Part shown: positions 45,551-54,521 of the stretch, piece after piece | How positions within the stretch are numbered: the first letter of the stretch is position 1 | Layout of the letters: the number at the start of each line of letters is the position of its first letter | Source of the DNA: Saprospiraceae bacterium | GTDB lineage: Bacteria; Bacteroidota; Bacteroidia; Chitinophagales; Saprospiraceae | Assembly: GCA_026129545.1 (NCBI GenBank) | Contig: JAHCHX010000001.1 | Coordinates: forward strand, 619,501-683,500 | Reading direction: 5' to 3' | DNA length: 64,000 nucleotides | The notes under the pieces: generated by a model | Databases searched by the model: none | The model's input: the letters and a program-made list of their open reading frames with translations, nothing else | What the model was told of the DNA's origin: nothing | Position numbers and translations under genes: made by a program

Positions 45551-46066
45551 ATGAAAAATGTCAGTGTTCGATATGGTCTTTTGGGCGGCATGGTAGTCGT
45601 CTTCTTTTTTGTGATGCTCTATATTGTCAAAAAAGACTACCTGCTCAATATCTGGCTCTATTGGGGGAGTCTGGTCTTCTATCTATTGTTCATGTGGCAA
45701 GCTGCTAAAGAAGACTGTGCCGAGAAAGGCGTTGCCCGCGACTTCCGCGACATTATCCGAACGCCGTTCACTGTCTTTTTACTGGTCAACCTGCTATTCT
45801 GGCTTTGCTGGTACACGCTACATTTGGCCGACCCCGAATTGTTGCGGATGGAGACCCAGCTCCAATTGGACTACCTGCAAAAACAACTTGATGCAGGCCC
45901 CGGCGACCCGCAACGAGCCAATCAACTCCGCGAACAGATTCAAACCATTGAAAAAGAGGGGGTTTCGCTCACCATGGGCACCGTGTTCATGCAAATGGGC
46001 ATCGGTGCCTTGGGCGGGTTCCTGTTGGCTGCCGGCATCGCTGGCATCATGCGCGCGAGAAAATGA
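45551..46066 (+). CDS. DUF4199-like membrane protein 2
   Basis: 171 aa. TM segments at ~5-22, ~30-48, ~73-92 and ~145-166, with a soluble loop (MQLDYLQKQ-like) before the last. Same topology as its upstream neighbour; probably a tandem paralog and cotranscribed. Confidence 0.78.
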   Translation: MKNVSVRYGLLGGMVVVFFFVMLYIVKKDYLLNIWLYWGSLVFYLLFMWQAAKEDCAEKGVARDFRDIIRTPFTVFLLVNLLFWLCWYTLHLADPELLRMETQLQLDYLQKQLDAGPGDPQRANQLREQIQTIEKEGVSLTMGTVFMQMGIGALGGFLLAAGIAGIMRARK

Positions 46067-46100
46067 ATGGCTCGTGCTCCTCAATGGTTGACGGTTTTTT

Positions 46101-46180
46101 TGGGGGGGGCGGGGTTTACAAGAATTGGGCTTGTCCTTTTCAAGTGCCTGCAAATCTTGTAAGTCCTGCCCCCCAAAAAT
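46101..46180. repeat. Inverted repeat, family E copy 3 (diverged)
   Basis: GGCGGGGTTTACAAGAATTG on the left and CAAATCTTGTAAGTCCTGCC on the right, with G and C runs at the ends. It fills most of the 144-bp gap between convergent genes and could act as a bidirectional terminator. Confidence 0.6.
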
Positions 46181-46210
46181 TTTCTCTACAAAAACCTGTC
46201 AGCCAGTTCC

Positions 46211-47236
46211 TCAATTGCCCATGCCCTCTATCCCCGTCACCGTCGTGTATTTGAACGACAGCTTTTGGTCGGGGTGCACGATTTTGAAGGCTGACTGGCA
46301 AGCCAGCGTTGCCTCGTGGAAGCCGCAGAGAATCAGCTTGAGTTTGCCCGTGTAGGTATTGATGTCGCCAATGGCAAAGATGCCCGGCACGTTGGTGCTG
46401 TAGTCAAGCGTGTTGACCTCAATGGCGTTCTTGTCAATGCCAAGTCCCCAGTTGGCAATCGGGCCAAGTTTGGGCGTGAGGCCAAAAAGCGGCACAAAAT
46501 GGTCGGTCGGTATCTGGAACGCCCCTTCCGTGTCGTGTTGGATGGTGACGCTGTGGAGCTGACCGTTGCCATTCAGCCCGACGACTTGCGAGTTGGTGAG
46601 AAGTTTGATTTTTCCTTTTTTTGCCAGATACTGGATTTTTTCCACCGAGTCAGGCGCGCCGCGAAACTCCGTTCGGCGATGAACGAGCGTCAGCTCACGG
46701 GCGACTTTGGAAAGATAAATCGCCCAATCGAGGGCCGAGTCGCCACCGCCAGCAATGACGACGCGGCGATTCTGGTAGAATTCCGGGTTGCGCACGAAGT
46801 ATTCCACACCCTTGTCCTCAAACTCGCCGATGTTGTCAATCGGAGGCTTTCGAGGCTCAAAACTGCCCAAGCCTGCGGCGATGAAAATGACGGGCGCGAG
46901 GTGCTTGGCGCCCTTCGAGGTGGTGACGAGCCATCGGCCATCTGCTTGTTTTTCAACGGTTTCGGCGCGTTCGCCCAGCGTGAAGCCCGGTTTGAAGGGG
47001 GCGATTTGGCGCATCAAGTTGCTTACCAAGTCGCTTGCCAGAATCTCCGGGCAACCGGGAATGTCGTAGATGGGCTTTTTCGGATAAATTTCCGTGAGCT
47101 GCCCACCGGGATAGGGTAGGGCATCAATGAGGTGACAGCGCAATTTCAACAATCCCGCCTCGAACACGGCGAACAGACCCACAGGCCCCGCCCCAATGAT
47201 GATAATGTCAGTCTCTATCGTTTTTTGATTTTCCAT
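46211..47236 (-). CDS. Ferredoxin/flavodoxin-NADP reductase, thioredoxin-reductase-like
   Basis: 341 aa from ATG 47236. FAD site IIIIGAGPVGLFAVFEAG, NADP site VVIAGGGDSALDW, and a late FAD motif PGIFAIGDINTYTGK. There is no CxxC, so it belongs to the TrxR-like FNR group (as in Bacillus YumC and green sulfur bacteria) rather than to thioredoxin reductases. It overlaps the upstream barrel gene by 29 bp. Confidence 0.93.
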   Translation of the reverse strand: MENQKTIETDIIIIGAGPVGLFAVFEAGLLKLRCHLIDALPYPGGQLTEIYPKKPIYDIPGCPEILASDLVSNLMRQIAPFKPGFTLGERAETVEKQADGRWLVTTSKGAKHLAPVIFIAAGLGSFEPRKPPIDNIGEFEDKGVEYFVRNPEFYQNRRVVIAGGGDSALDWAIYLSKVARELTLVHRRTEFRGAPDSVEKIQYLAKKGKIKLLTNSQVVGLNGNGQLHSVTIQHDTEGAFQIPTDHFVPLFGLTPKLGPIANWGLGIDKNAIEVNTLDYSTNVPGIFAIGDINTYTGKLKLILCGFHEATLACQSAFKIVHPDQKLSFKYTTVTGIEGMGN

Positions 47237-47918
47237 GAAATGTCCAAAAAAGGGAGATGTTGGGGAAAACAACATTCCGAAAATTGAGGTCAAAAGAGGA
47301 ATACCGTAGTTTTTTAGCACTTTGTTCAGACCTTACGCTCCAGCCGATATTGCCCACCGAAACCCTCGCCCCAAAACGTTTGCCAAGCATCCGCGCCACA
47401 AACATATTTGCATTGGCCCCGATTCTGTAATTTATATTGCCAATCAGAGGCGATTTGGTGCCATTGACAATGACTTGACTCGTGTAATAGCCATAAACAC
47501 TCGATACCGCAACGCGATACCCGCCAAACCAACGCCTATTCCAATGATAATAGCGACGGAAGAACAGGTTGGTAACAAAACTGTAATTCGTGATTTCGTC
47601 TATCCAAACCACAATGTTTGAACCAGACAAATAGTGCGACTCGTGCGTGATACGTCTCCAATCCTCCTCGAACGAAAGCCCTATTTCCCGGTGGTCGCCG
47701 ATAAACTTTCCAGCAGACACATTCCAGCCAAAACCATTCGACACACTGACCCTGAAAGTTCCTTGCGACAAGTCAACATCGGCTTTCCCATGCGCTTTCT
47801 CCCATCGCAAATCGCCCCCGCCTTCCAACAACCAGTCGCCCTTTTGAAATTGCGCGTGCGAATAGCGGGAAACGGCGATACAACAAATGAGCAGAAGGGT
47901 AGTTCTCGACAATTTCAT
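47208..47918 (-). CDS. Outer-membrane beta-barrel-type protein
   Basis: 236 aa. Signal peptide ends at YSHAQ. Many aromatic beta-strands (GFGWNVSAGKFIGDHREIGL, SFVTNLFFRRYYHWN, YRVAVSSVYGYYTS). Function unknown. Its end overlaps the reductase start, so the two may be co-translated. The 194-bp gap upstream (47919-48112) holds no clear feature. Confidence 0.78.
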   Translation of the reverse strand: MKLSRTTLLLICCIAVSRYSHAQFQKGDWLLEGGGDLRWEKAHGKADVDLSQGTFRVSVSNGFGWNVSAGKFIGDHREIGLSFEEDWRRITHESHYLSGSNIVVWIDEITNYSFVTNLFFRRYYHWNRRWFGGYRVAVSSVYGYYTSQVIVNGTKSPLIGNINYRIGANANMFVARMLGKRFGARVSVGNIGWSVRSEQSAKKLRYSSFDLNFRNVVFPNISLFWTFHGKSKNDRD

Positions 47919-48112
47919 CGGACAGAAATTTTTGATTGAACAAAATGAGTTTTCTGTCTTCTGATACGCCGCCGGCTTGGGAATCGCTTTCGCTTGAAAC
48001 GGTTTTTAAGGTTTTGGTAACGTTCAGAATTTCACTCGTTTCCCAATTTTTCGGCAAAACTAAGGCCATCGTTTTTTCTGAACGGTGACGTTCGTCATTC
48101 TTAATCCTGACC

Positions 48113-48784
48113 TTAATCTGTTGATTTTCCGGCATTTACCAGAAAAAATATTCCGAAGTTGAGGTTCTGTGGCGAAAAACTGGCGGAAAAATTTTTGTCC
48201 CAGGATTCGACGCCTTCTTCCTTGACAAACACAAAACCGATAAGGCCGAAATTGCCCCGGACACCGAGTCGCGGGCTGAACTGGTACACCAGCGAGGGCG
48301 TATAGCCCAGCGAGAGTTGAGTGAAATTGCGCTCCAAAACGGCGCCCGAAGAAAAATCCTGTTGTTCGGTGCTGCCAAATTGCGTGTTGAACGCCACACC
48401 CGAAGAGAACAAAATTTTGCCTGCCAATTGCGAATAATGCCGCCAAAAAATACGCGGCGTTATCCCCCAAGCCTTCCGGACGTTTCCAAAAAAGATCGGG
48501 TACGGAAAAGAGCCGGGATCAGGAGTGGGGAAGTAGGCGCTTCGGCTGGACAACAAGCCCAATCCGAAACCGAGTTCAGTGCGGGGCGTAATCAGGAAAC
48601 CCGCCGAAGCGCCCAGCCCCAACTGGTAGGGCGACTTGGTGCCTTCCGGTGCGTTTTCATCTTTAAAAGGGGTGCCGAAATAAAAGTTTCCTTCGAGGAT
48701 AATCCCGCCTTTGGGCAACTGCGCCCATGTGAAAAAAGGGCTTGTCAGGCAAAAAGACAGGAATGCAGATTTGAGCAGTTTCAT
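48113..48784 (-). CDS. Outer-membrane beta-barrel-type protein
   Basis: 223 aa. Signal peptide ends at FFTWAQ. Mature part alternates strands (LGLGASAGFLITPRTELGFG, LSLGYTPSLVYQFSPRLG, FGIFFLV). Its ATG overlaps the upstream gene stop as ATGA, so translation is coupled. It is similar in plan to the next gene downstream. Function unknown. Confidence 0.78.
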   Translation of the reverse strand: MKLLKSAFLSFCLTSPFFTWAQLPKGGIILEGNFYFGTPFKDENAPEGTKSPYQLGLGASAGFLITPRTELGFGLGLLSSRSAYFPTPDPGSFPYPIFFGNVRKAWGITPRIFWRHYSQLAGKILFSSGVAFNTQFGSTEQQDFSSGAVLERNFTQLSLGYTPSLVYQFSPRLGVRGNFGLIGFVFVKEEGVESWDKNFSASFSPQNLNFGIFFLVNAGKSTD

Positions 48785-49986
48785 GTTTTAAGTTTTTGAC
48801 CGCGAATAAAATGCGTCCGAGCTCGTCGTAATAATTTCCAGGTTATAATCCCCCAAATGGCGATGCAAGGCACGGCTTTCAACACGAAAGGCTGAATGAT
48901 TTCGCGGCGAATATTGGGCGGAAAAATGTCCGTCGGCGACAACGAGACCAAAGCGAATGCAACCCACAACAAGGCTCTTTCCCACGCCCTTTTTTCCGCT
49001 ACGCACCACCACAACGCGATGCCGCACATGGCGATGATAAAGGTCGGCGATTCGGCTTTGTGGTTGAAAACGACAACCCAGAGCATAAGCGACGCACACG
49101 CTAGCACGCGGTTTGCGGCAGACGGTACTCGGGACACGGCAACAATGCTTGCAGTTAAAATGGCCATTCCCGCCAGCGTCACGCCCATTTTCGAGGGCAT
49201 CCAACCAAACCATGTTTGTAGCCAGCCCTGCACCGACAGCCCAACGGATGCCGCGTGGTCGTCGCGCAAGAGCTCCCACCACCATTCGTACACTTGCCAC
49301 AAATGCGAGGGCGACATGAACAGCAAAGGAATCAATGCAAGCGACAACACCCATGCCATGAGCCATCCCACAAATTTCCAAAACGCGCTCCCATTGCTTT
49401 CGGAAAACACCAAAAACGCCCGCCACTTCGCATAGAGCAGCACTAGCACCGCCGACGCGAATCCAAAAATTTTGATGAAAGCCGATCCTGCCACGAAGCC
49501 AGCCGCTTGCCACATTTTGCCGCGCTCAAAAGCGATGAATGTCCACAGCATCAGCCCTGCGGTAAGGCCATTGCTTTGGCTGTTTTGCATGGAAGTGATG
49601 AGCTCTAACAGCACGAACCAAGCGACAAAGCCTCTTTGACCCTCCGACAGCAAAGGAAGTCGGAGAATGGCTGCCAAAAGGACGAGCGCATTCAGGAGGT
49701 TCCACAAGGGCAGCCCCGCCCAATCGGGCAACGCGGCAAAGGGGGCCATGAAGAGCGCGAATGCCGGGCTATATTTGTACAGGTCCCATTGTTCGGCGGG
49801 AAAGTCGGCGTAGGGATTCAGCCCATGCAACAGGTGAGGGAAGGCGTTTTTGAAAATGACGTAGTTCTCGTAAAAAGTATATCCGCCTGCGCGTTCGCCC
49901 AAATGCAGCGCCTGCGCCGAGACGATGACCGCGGCCAGTGCATACACCGTCCACAAGACCCTCTTGTTTTTCCAAAAATCCTTCAT
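48781..49986 (-). CDS. Glycosyltransferase family 87 / DUF2029 membrane protein
   Basis: 401 aa from ATG 49986. About ten TM segments. GGYTFYENYVIFKNAFPHLL and LNPYADFPAEQWDLYKYSPA match the first periplasmic loop of GT87/DUF2029 polyprenyl-phosphate mannosyltransferases, with an acidic residue in the active loop. It moves a sugar from a lipid carrier, acceptor unknown. A long heptad array lies upstream. Confidence 0.85.
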   Translation of the reverse strand: MKDFWKNKRVLWTVYALAAVIVSAQALHLGERAGGYTFYENYVIFKNAFPHLLHGLNPYADFPAEQWDLYKYSPAFALFMAPFAALPDWAGLPLWNLLNALVLLAAILRLPLLSEGQRGFVAWFVLLELITSMQNSQSNGLTAGLMLWTFIAFERGKMWQAAGFVAGSAFIKIFGFASAVLVLLYAKWRAFLVFSESNGSAFWKFVGWLMAWVLSLALIPLLFMSPSHLWQVYEWWWELLRDDHAASVGLSVQGWLQTWFGWMPSKMGVTLAGMAILTASIVAVSRVPSAANRVLACASLMLWVVVFNHKAESPTFIIAMCGIALWWCVAEKRAWERALLWVAFALVSLSPTDIFPPNIRREIIQPFVLKAVPCIAIWGIITWKLLRRARTHFIRGQKLKT

Positions 49987-50090
49987 GTTTGAATCCACGC
50001 GGAAGCGTGAGGCTGTCTCGAATGTCGCCTTGTCATTGAGCAATCAACTATCACAACCGAATCCCGTCCGCTGCGCTTGGCCGGGCAGGC

Positions 50091-50216
50091 AAATCGCAAA
50101 TCCCCAATCGCAAATCCCCAATCGCAAATCCCCAATCGCAAATCGTAAATCGTAAATCGTAAATCGTAAATCGCAAATCGTAAATCGTAAATCGCAAATC
50201 GCAAATCGCAAATCCC
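50091..50216. repeat. Heptad tandem array (AAATCGY, ~18 units)
   Basis: 126 bp of AAATCGC/AAATCGT/AAATCCC units, three of them as 14-bp pairs (AAATCCCCAATCGC). It lies between the GT87 start and the DUF6438 stop. The same heptad in the opposite orientation is at 60398-60446. Confidence 0.92.
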
Positions 50217-50220
50217 AGGT

Positions 50221-50931
50221 CTAATCCCTCTCTTTCACTGGCAAATTGGTCTGCACATCCACCACGCCATCCATGTCTTTAAGCAGGCTAATCAGTTCTT
50301 TTTCCGCTATTTCGTTGGGGTTGTAGGCCACGAGCCAGATGTTTTCCGCGGCGAGCCGGCGCACAAGCCGCAGTCGGAGCTCGCCAAACTGGGCGAGCCA
50401 ATTGCCCGCGTTCACGTCTGGCTTGAGGTGCACCACCACCTCACGTTGGCTGCCAGAGGGCGGTGAGTTGGGGTTGACCCCACGTTTCACCTGAATGCCG
50501 TGCGCTTCCGCGAGGTCTTTGAGCAAGTCTTCAAGTTGGAGCAAGGGGGCTGGTCGGTCAATGGAGCCGCGCACACTTTTGCTCTTGTCGCGGTTGTACG
50601 CCGTGAGCGTGGCATAAGGCGCATCCACCACATCGGTCTGAATCTGGTCGGGGTATTGCCAGAGGTTGACTTCCTGCGTTTTGGCTTTCAGTTGTTTGAG
50701 CTCTTCTTTCGTTAGTAGGAAAGAGTCGCGGCCTTCTTTTTCCACAAATTGGATGCCCTCATATCGCACGAGGCCGTTATCGAGGGCATCCAATTTGAAC
50801 ACAGGGCAAAAACCGAAGCAAGGGCCCGTCTCAAGGCTCACGAGCGGTAGGGGCGTGCTAGCGACGTTTTTGCGGCATTTTTCGGCAGCAAGCATGGTGA
50901 GCGCGGAAAGCGTCAACAGGAGTATTTTCAT
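50221..50931 (-). CDS. DUF6438 domain protein
   Basis: 236 aa. N-terminal hydrophobic signal (ILLLTLSALTMLAAEKC), possibly a lipoprotein with a poor lipobox. Residues ~30-140 (LETGPCFGFCPVFKLDAL, VRYEGIQFVEKEG, LWQYPDQIQTDVVDAPYATL) match DUF6438. The last ~80 residues resemble a small alpha/beta domain. Function unknown. Confidence 0.85.
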   Translation of the reverse strand: MKILLLTLSALTMLAAEKCRKNVASTPLPLVSLETGPCFGFCPVFKLDALDNGLVRYEGIQFVEKEGRDSFLLTKEELKQLKAKTQEVNLWQYPDQIQTDVVDAPYATLTAYNRDKSKSVRGSIDRPAPLLQLEDLLKDLAEAHGIQVKRGVNPNSPPSGSQREVVVHLKPDVNAGNWLAQFGELRLRLVRRLAAENIWLVAYNPNEIAEKELISLLKDMDGVVDVQTNLPVKERD

Positions 50932-51509
50932 GACATTCCCTATTTTTTGTTGAACAGAAATTCTGACGGGGGCAAAGTTAGGGAATGTACCGTGTGACGG
51001 GGCAATATCTCGGAAGGTTCGTTCCGGGCTGTCGTGTCAAGCGGATTGCAACAACTCCGATAGCGCTAGCGCCGCTTTTTCCATGCCGTGTTTTATTCTT
51101 TTCTTCACCAATTATAAAAAACATGGCTGGCGCGTCGCCGCAGCCAGCCATATCTTATGTCAAATGTGGTTCTGTGGGGGGGGGGCGGATGTTGCGCCTT
51201 GCCTATTGAAATAAAAAAACCGAGAGGGTGGGGACGAAGCGTGAATGTTCGATAGACAAGTTGCTCGTTAATGTCGGCTTGCCTCGAAACGTTATCAGAT
51301 GCCTGAAATTTTTGTAAAAACTTAGGCAAGACAGCAGACCTTGAATTTTGACAGGATTTACAAAGATGAGTCGGCTTCGCTGCGAAAAATCCTGTAAATC
51401 TTGTAAATCCTGTCAAAAACATGTAAGCCTGTCAACCGAGTCCTCTGCGCCCGGAGGCGGACTAAGTTTTTACAAATTTTTTTGAAAAAAAGGCAATGCC
51501 GCACGTCGC
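50932..51509. other. 578-bp noncoding spacer with repeats
   Basis: It contains a minus-strand -7-like box TAACTTTG (50980-50973) for the DUF6438 gene, a palindrome ATGGCTGG/CCAGCCAT (51123-51151), a G10 run (51176-51185), family E copy 2 (51347-51419) and two CTAAGTTTTTACA-type motifs. No gene seen. Confidence 0.6.
51347..51419. repeat. Inverted repeat, family E copy 2
   Basis: TTTTGACAGGATTTACAAAG on the left and CTTGTAAATCCTGTCAAAA on the right, with an extra CCTGTAAAT in the inner arm. Confidence 0.75.
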
Positions 51510-52715
51510 TCAGGAAAGGGCCTGCTCCAAATCCCCGATGATGTCCGCCACGTTTTCAATGCCCACTGACACCCGCACCAGCCCGTCGGTGATGCCGTTT
51601 TGCAGGCGAATTTCCTTTGGCACGGCCACATGCGAGCTCGATGCCGGGTGCAAAATCAGCGTGTCCACATCGCCGAGCGTGGGGGCCAGCGTACAGAACT
51701 GGATTCGATTCATGCACCGGATGCCTGCTTCGAGGCCGCCTTTGAGTTCAAAGCTGAGCATGCCGCCAAAGCCGCTGCGCATCTGGCGTTTCGCCAATGT
51801 GTGGTCGGGGTGGGAGGCGAGGCCGGGGTAGTTGACGCGCTCGACGGCGGGGTGTTTTTCCAAAAACTCGGCCAGCGCAAGCGCGTTGGAGCAGTGGCGC
51901 TCCATGCGCAAGGCGAGGGTTTTCAGACCGTTGTGCGTGAGCCATGCCTCGAAGGGCGAGCAGTTGGTGCCTGCAAGTTTCATGGCACGCCACACGTTTT
52001 TGCGCATCAGGGTTTTGTCGCGCCCTACGATGATGCCTGCGATGGAGTTGCCGTGGCCATTGAGGTATTTGGTCGTGGAGTGAACGATGAAATCCACGCC
52101 GTGCGCGAAGGGTTGTTGCAAAAGCGGGGTAGAAAAGGTGTTGTCAATGGCGCACAAGGCGCTGTGTCGGTGCGCTAAATCCGCCAGCGCGCCGATGTTC
52201 ACGCAGGCGAGCGTGGGGTTGGCGGGTGTCTCGCAGTAGAGCAGCCGGATATTGCGGTAATTGGGGTCGTTAGAGTCATTTTTTAAAATGGCCTCCACAC
52301 GGTTCAAATCGCGCAAATCGGTGAGTACTGTTTCCACGCCGAATTGGCCGAACACTGCGGCGAGCAATTCTGTGGTGCCGCCATACAGATTGCCCTGCGT
52401 CAGGATTTTGTCGCCAGATTTCAACACGCCGAGCAGCAAGGTCGAGATGGCCGACATGCCGCTTGAGGTCATCACCGCTGAGGCTTCGAGGCCGAGACCG
52501 TGCGTTTCGAGCGCGGCGATTTTGGCGGCCACCGTGTCCACTGTTGGGTTAGCGTAGCGGCTGTAAACGTGGCCGCTTTCGATGTTTTTGAAAATTTCGA
52601 CGCCTTGATTTATGTCCTCAAACGCGAACGATGACGTGGCATAAATGGGCAGCACATGGGGGGCAGTCGTGCGGTTGTCGGGGTGTTCTTTTGCGAGGAG
52701 GGAGTCGAGTTGCAT
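51510..52715 (-). CDS. Cys/Met-metabolism PLP enzyme (cystathionine gamma-synthase / methionine gamma-lyase type)
   Basis: 401 aa. YSRYANPTVD, SGMSAISTLLLG and QGNLYGGT are PLP-binding motifs, and K216 (HSTTKYLNGHGN) forms the Schiff base. It belongs to the trans-sulfuration family (MetB/MetZ/MegL). Which reaction it does cannot be told from sequence alone; no met gene is adjacent. Confidence 0.92.
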   Translation of the reverse strand: MQLDSLLAKEHPDNRTTAPHVLPIYATSSFAFEDINQGVEIFKNIESGHVYSRYANPTVDTVAAKIAALETHGLGLEASAVMTSSGMSAISTLLLGVLKSGDKILTQGNLYGGTTELLAAVFGQFGVETVLTDLRDLNRVEAILKNDSNDPNYRNIRLLYCETPANPTLACVNIGALADLAHRHSALCAIDNTFSTPLLQQPFAHGVDFIVHSTTKYLNGHGNSIAGIIVGRDKTLMRKNVWRAMKLAGTNCSPFEAWLTHNGLKTLALRMERHCSNALALAEFLEKHPAVERVNYPGLASHPDHTLAKRQMRSGFGGMLSFELKGGLEAGIRCMNRIQFCTLAPTLGDVDTLILHPASSSHVAVPKEIRLQNGITDGLVRVSVGIENVADIIGDLEQALS

Positions 52716-52730
52716 GGTTGTTAAAAGTCA

Positions 52731-52770
52731 TTAGGGGTAATTGGGGGTAATTAGGGGTAATTGGGAGGGG
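52731..52770. repeat. Decamer tandem array, left (TTRGGGGTAA x4)
   Basis: Four 10-bp units (TTAGGGGTAA, TTGGGGGTAA, TTAGGGGTAA, TTGGGAGGGG) preceded by AAAAGTCA. An inverted array is at 53421-53484. Confidence 0.85.
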
Positions 52771-52915
52771 CATTTAAAGTCATTAAGATTGTCGAAATCA
52801 GGGGGTAGGCCGTAGGGCAGAGCATCAGGTTCTTGAACTTTACTGTCCCCATCATTGCCATCATTGGAGGTGAGAGTGTTTAGAAAACTGTGTCATCCCA
52901 AGGGAGACGATAAGA

Positions 52916-52965
52916 AAACACAGAGGCACGAAGGGCACAGAGTTTTGGTTTTCAATAATTTACAT
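52916..52965. repeat. Dispersed repeat, family F copy 2
   Basis: AAAACACAGAGGCACGAAGG and the following ~25 bases match 28527-28569. It sits directly after the four-helix-bundle gene. Confidence 0.65.
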
Positions 52966-52969
52966 TCCT

Positions 52970-53401
52970 TTAAGCGCGGCGTGTATTGCGTAAAAAGAAA
53001 ACATCCGGTATGGTTTGACACACTTTTCTGAACACTCTCTTGGAGGTGCCGATTGACTTAATATACTGATTAAGCAGGTAATGACATCTTTTCAACTTGT
53101 CGTGGATACGGGTATGGGTTTCGTCATCAACAAGTTTTCGATTGTGCGATTTTTTGAGCCAAGTTTTCGATTCGAGGAGGGAGCCTCTGGCGAAGAAACA
53201 AAAATTCTTTTTGTCTTTGTAGTGATAACGGCCATGCGCTTCTGATATGTTAGCAGCAATGGAATCTCCTGCCTCGCAGCATTGCGCTCCAACGACTTTT
53301 TTCGGAAATTCCGGCCATTTGTCCACAACAACCCAATTTTCCTCGCCAATTTCCATGGCAAGTTTGTGTACTTCTAACTCTTCAATCGGAATGTAATTCA
53401 T
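52970..53401 (-). CDS. Four-helix-bundle protein (23S rRNA intervening-sequence type)
   Basis: 143 aa. ELEVHKLAMEIGEENWVVVD, FPKKVVGAQCCEAGDSIAAN, ISEAHGRYHYKDKKNF and ARGSLLESKTWLKK follow the S23/IVP pattern, a small four-helix bundle related to diversity-generating-retroelement Avd. The last ~20 residues look unrelated to the family. It is a lone gene between inverted decamer arrays. Function of free-standing copies is unknown. Confidence 0.9.
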   Translation of the reverse strand: MNYIPIEELEVHKLAMEIGEENWVVVDKWPEFPKKVVGAQCCEAGDSIAANISEAHGRYHYKDKKNFCFFARGSLLESKTWLKKSHNRKLVDDETHTRIHDKLKRCHYLLNQYIKSIGTSKRVFRKVCQTIPDVFFLRNTRRA

Positions 53402-53420
53402 TTTCGTAAAAATTTAAAAA

Positions 53421-53484
53421 ATGACTTTTAATGACCCCCAATGACCCTTAATGCCCCTTAATAACCCCCAATGCCCCCTCTAAT
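53421..53484. repeat. Decamer tandem array, right (inverted copy)
   Basis: Six 10-bp units such as ATGACCCCCA, ATGACCCTTA, ATGCCCCTTA. Read in reverse it matches the left array including AAAAGTCAT. Its end overlaps the last codons of the SH3b gene. Confidence 0.85.
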
Positions 53485-54484
53485 CCATCGGCCAAAACCG
53501 TTCGCACACCTTTTTCAGGTACTCGCCGGGTTTTGCTTTTGAGGATAGGAAAATGGATTCGCGGCAGCCCATCTCATAGGGGCAGTCGTTGAGGATGGCA
53601 TCGGGCTTTCCGTCCATGTCGAGGTCGCCATACCAGCTAAGGCTGACCGTCGGCATGGCTTCCTCGGAGGCTATTTGCACCCAAGGCGTCAAGTCCTGCC
53701 GGCGGGCTGGGGTAGTGGTGAAGTCAAGTAGGGAGAGTTTGTAGTCGCTGACGCGCACTGAGAAGAATTCGTTGGCATCCATGCTGGCGCAGCCTGTTGC
53801 CACCAACGTATAGCTGGGTTTTTCGGCGGCCTCGTTTGGGTTTTTGTCGTCATAGCCAGCGTGAATGGATGTGGTGTTGCCGGGTGACAGTTGGCCGGAC
53901 AGGTAAAAGTGTTGCACCTCATATACGCCGAGTGGCCCTGCATATCCTGTTTTCATGGGCTGAAAGCTGCCAACGATGAATTTGCTTTCCATTTTTTGGT
54001 TGGTTTTCAGCACTTGGATGGTGTCGCCGTAAAATTCGCTGTATGTTTTCTCTACCCGCACCTCGATTTTCCGTAGCTCATCGGCAAAAGAGTCGCGTTG
54101 ATACACGCCGTACCAGTGGAATGGGGGCAAGGGGCTTTCGTCGTGGACCATTTCTTGTTCGCGGAAAAGGCCGATGGTGCCGCTTAAGTAGATGCCAAAA
54201 GCGTAGCCCGTCTTGCCTTGATGGCGGATTTTGAGCCAAGGGCCGTAGGGGGAGTTGGGGTCGTTGGCATCGGCTTGCACCCATTGGCCGTTGTCGTGGG
54301 CTTCCACGAATTGCACGACGGTGCCGCGCGACAGGGAGGTGATTTTTTTGCCGTTTTTGTCGGGTGTCTCGCGCAGGTTGAGCGAGGTGGCGGTGACGAC
54401 CATTTCTTCGGGGAAAAAGGGGGATTGGGCGAGCGTTGGCAGCGTCAGGAAAAGTGCCGGGAACAGGAAGCGGAGCGACTTCAT
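53480..54484 (-). CDS. Exported SH3b-domain protein
   Basis: 334 aa from ATG 54484. Signal peptide ends at TLPTLAQ. Residues ~27-95 are a bacterial SH3 domain (VTATSLNLRETPDKNGKKIT, LSRGTVVQFVEAHDNGQWVQ, GYAFGIYLSG), a fold that often binds peptidoglycan. The rest is beta-rich and ends with an EF-hand-like YGDLDMDGKPDAILND. The stop lies in the decamer array. Function unknown. Confidence 0.85.
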   Translation of the reverse strand: MKSLRFLFPALFLTLPTLAQSPFFPEEMVVTATSLNLRETPDKNGKKITSLSRGTVVQFVEAHDNGQWVQADANDPNSPYGPWLKIRHQGKTGYAFGIYLSGTIGLFREQEMVHDESPLPPFHWYGVYQRDSFADELRKIEVRVEKTYSEFYGDTIQVLKTNQKMESKFIVGSFQPMKTGYAGPLGVYEVQHFYLSGQLSPGNTTSIHAGYDDKNPNEAAEKPSYTLVATGCASMDANEFFSVRVSDYKLSLLDFTTTPARRQDLTPWVQIASEEAMPTVSLSWYGDLDMDGKPDAILNDCPYEMGCRESIFLSSKAKPGEYLKKVCERFWPMD

Positions 54485-54521
54485 TGAAAAATTGAGTTGA
54501 GAGAAATAGGGTGGCAGTGGT

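Noticed and set aside
47773..48135. 120-codon minus-strand frame between the two barrel genes
   Set aside because: It overlaps both neighbours, has no signal or domain and has atypical composition; a chance frame.
50091..50216. Possible CRISPR array
   Set aside because: Units are 7 bp with no spacers and no cas genes; it is a simple tandem repeat.
52970..53401. Diversity-generating retroelement (Avd with reverse transcriptase)
   Set aside because: No reverse transcriptase, template repeat or variable repeat is found around the four-helix-bundle gene.
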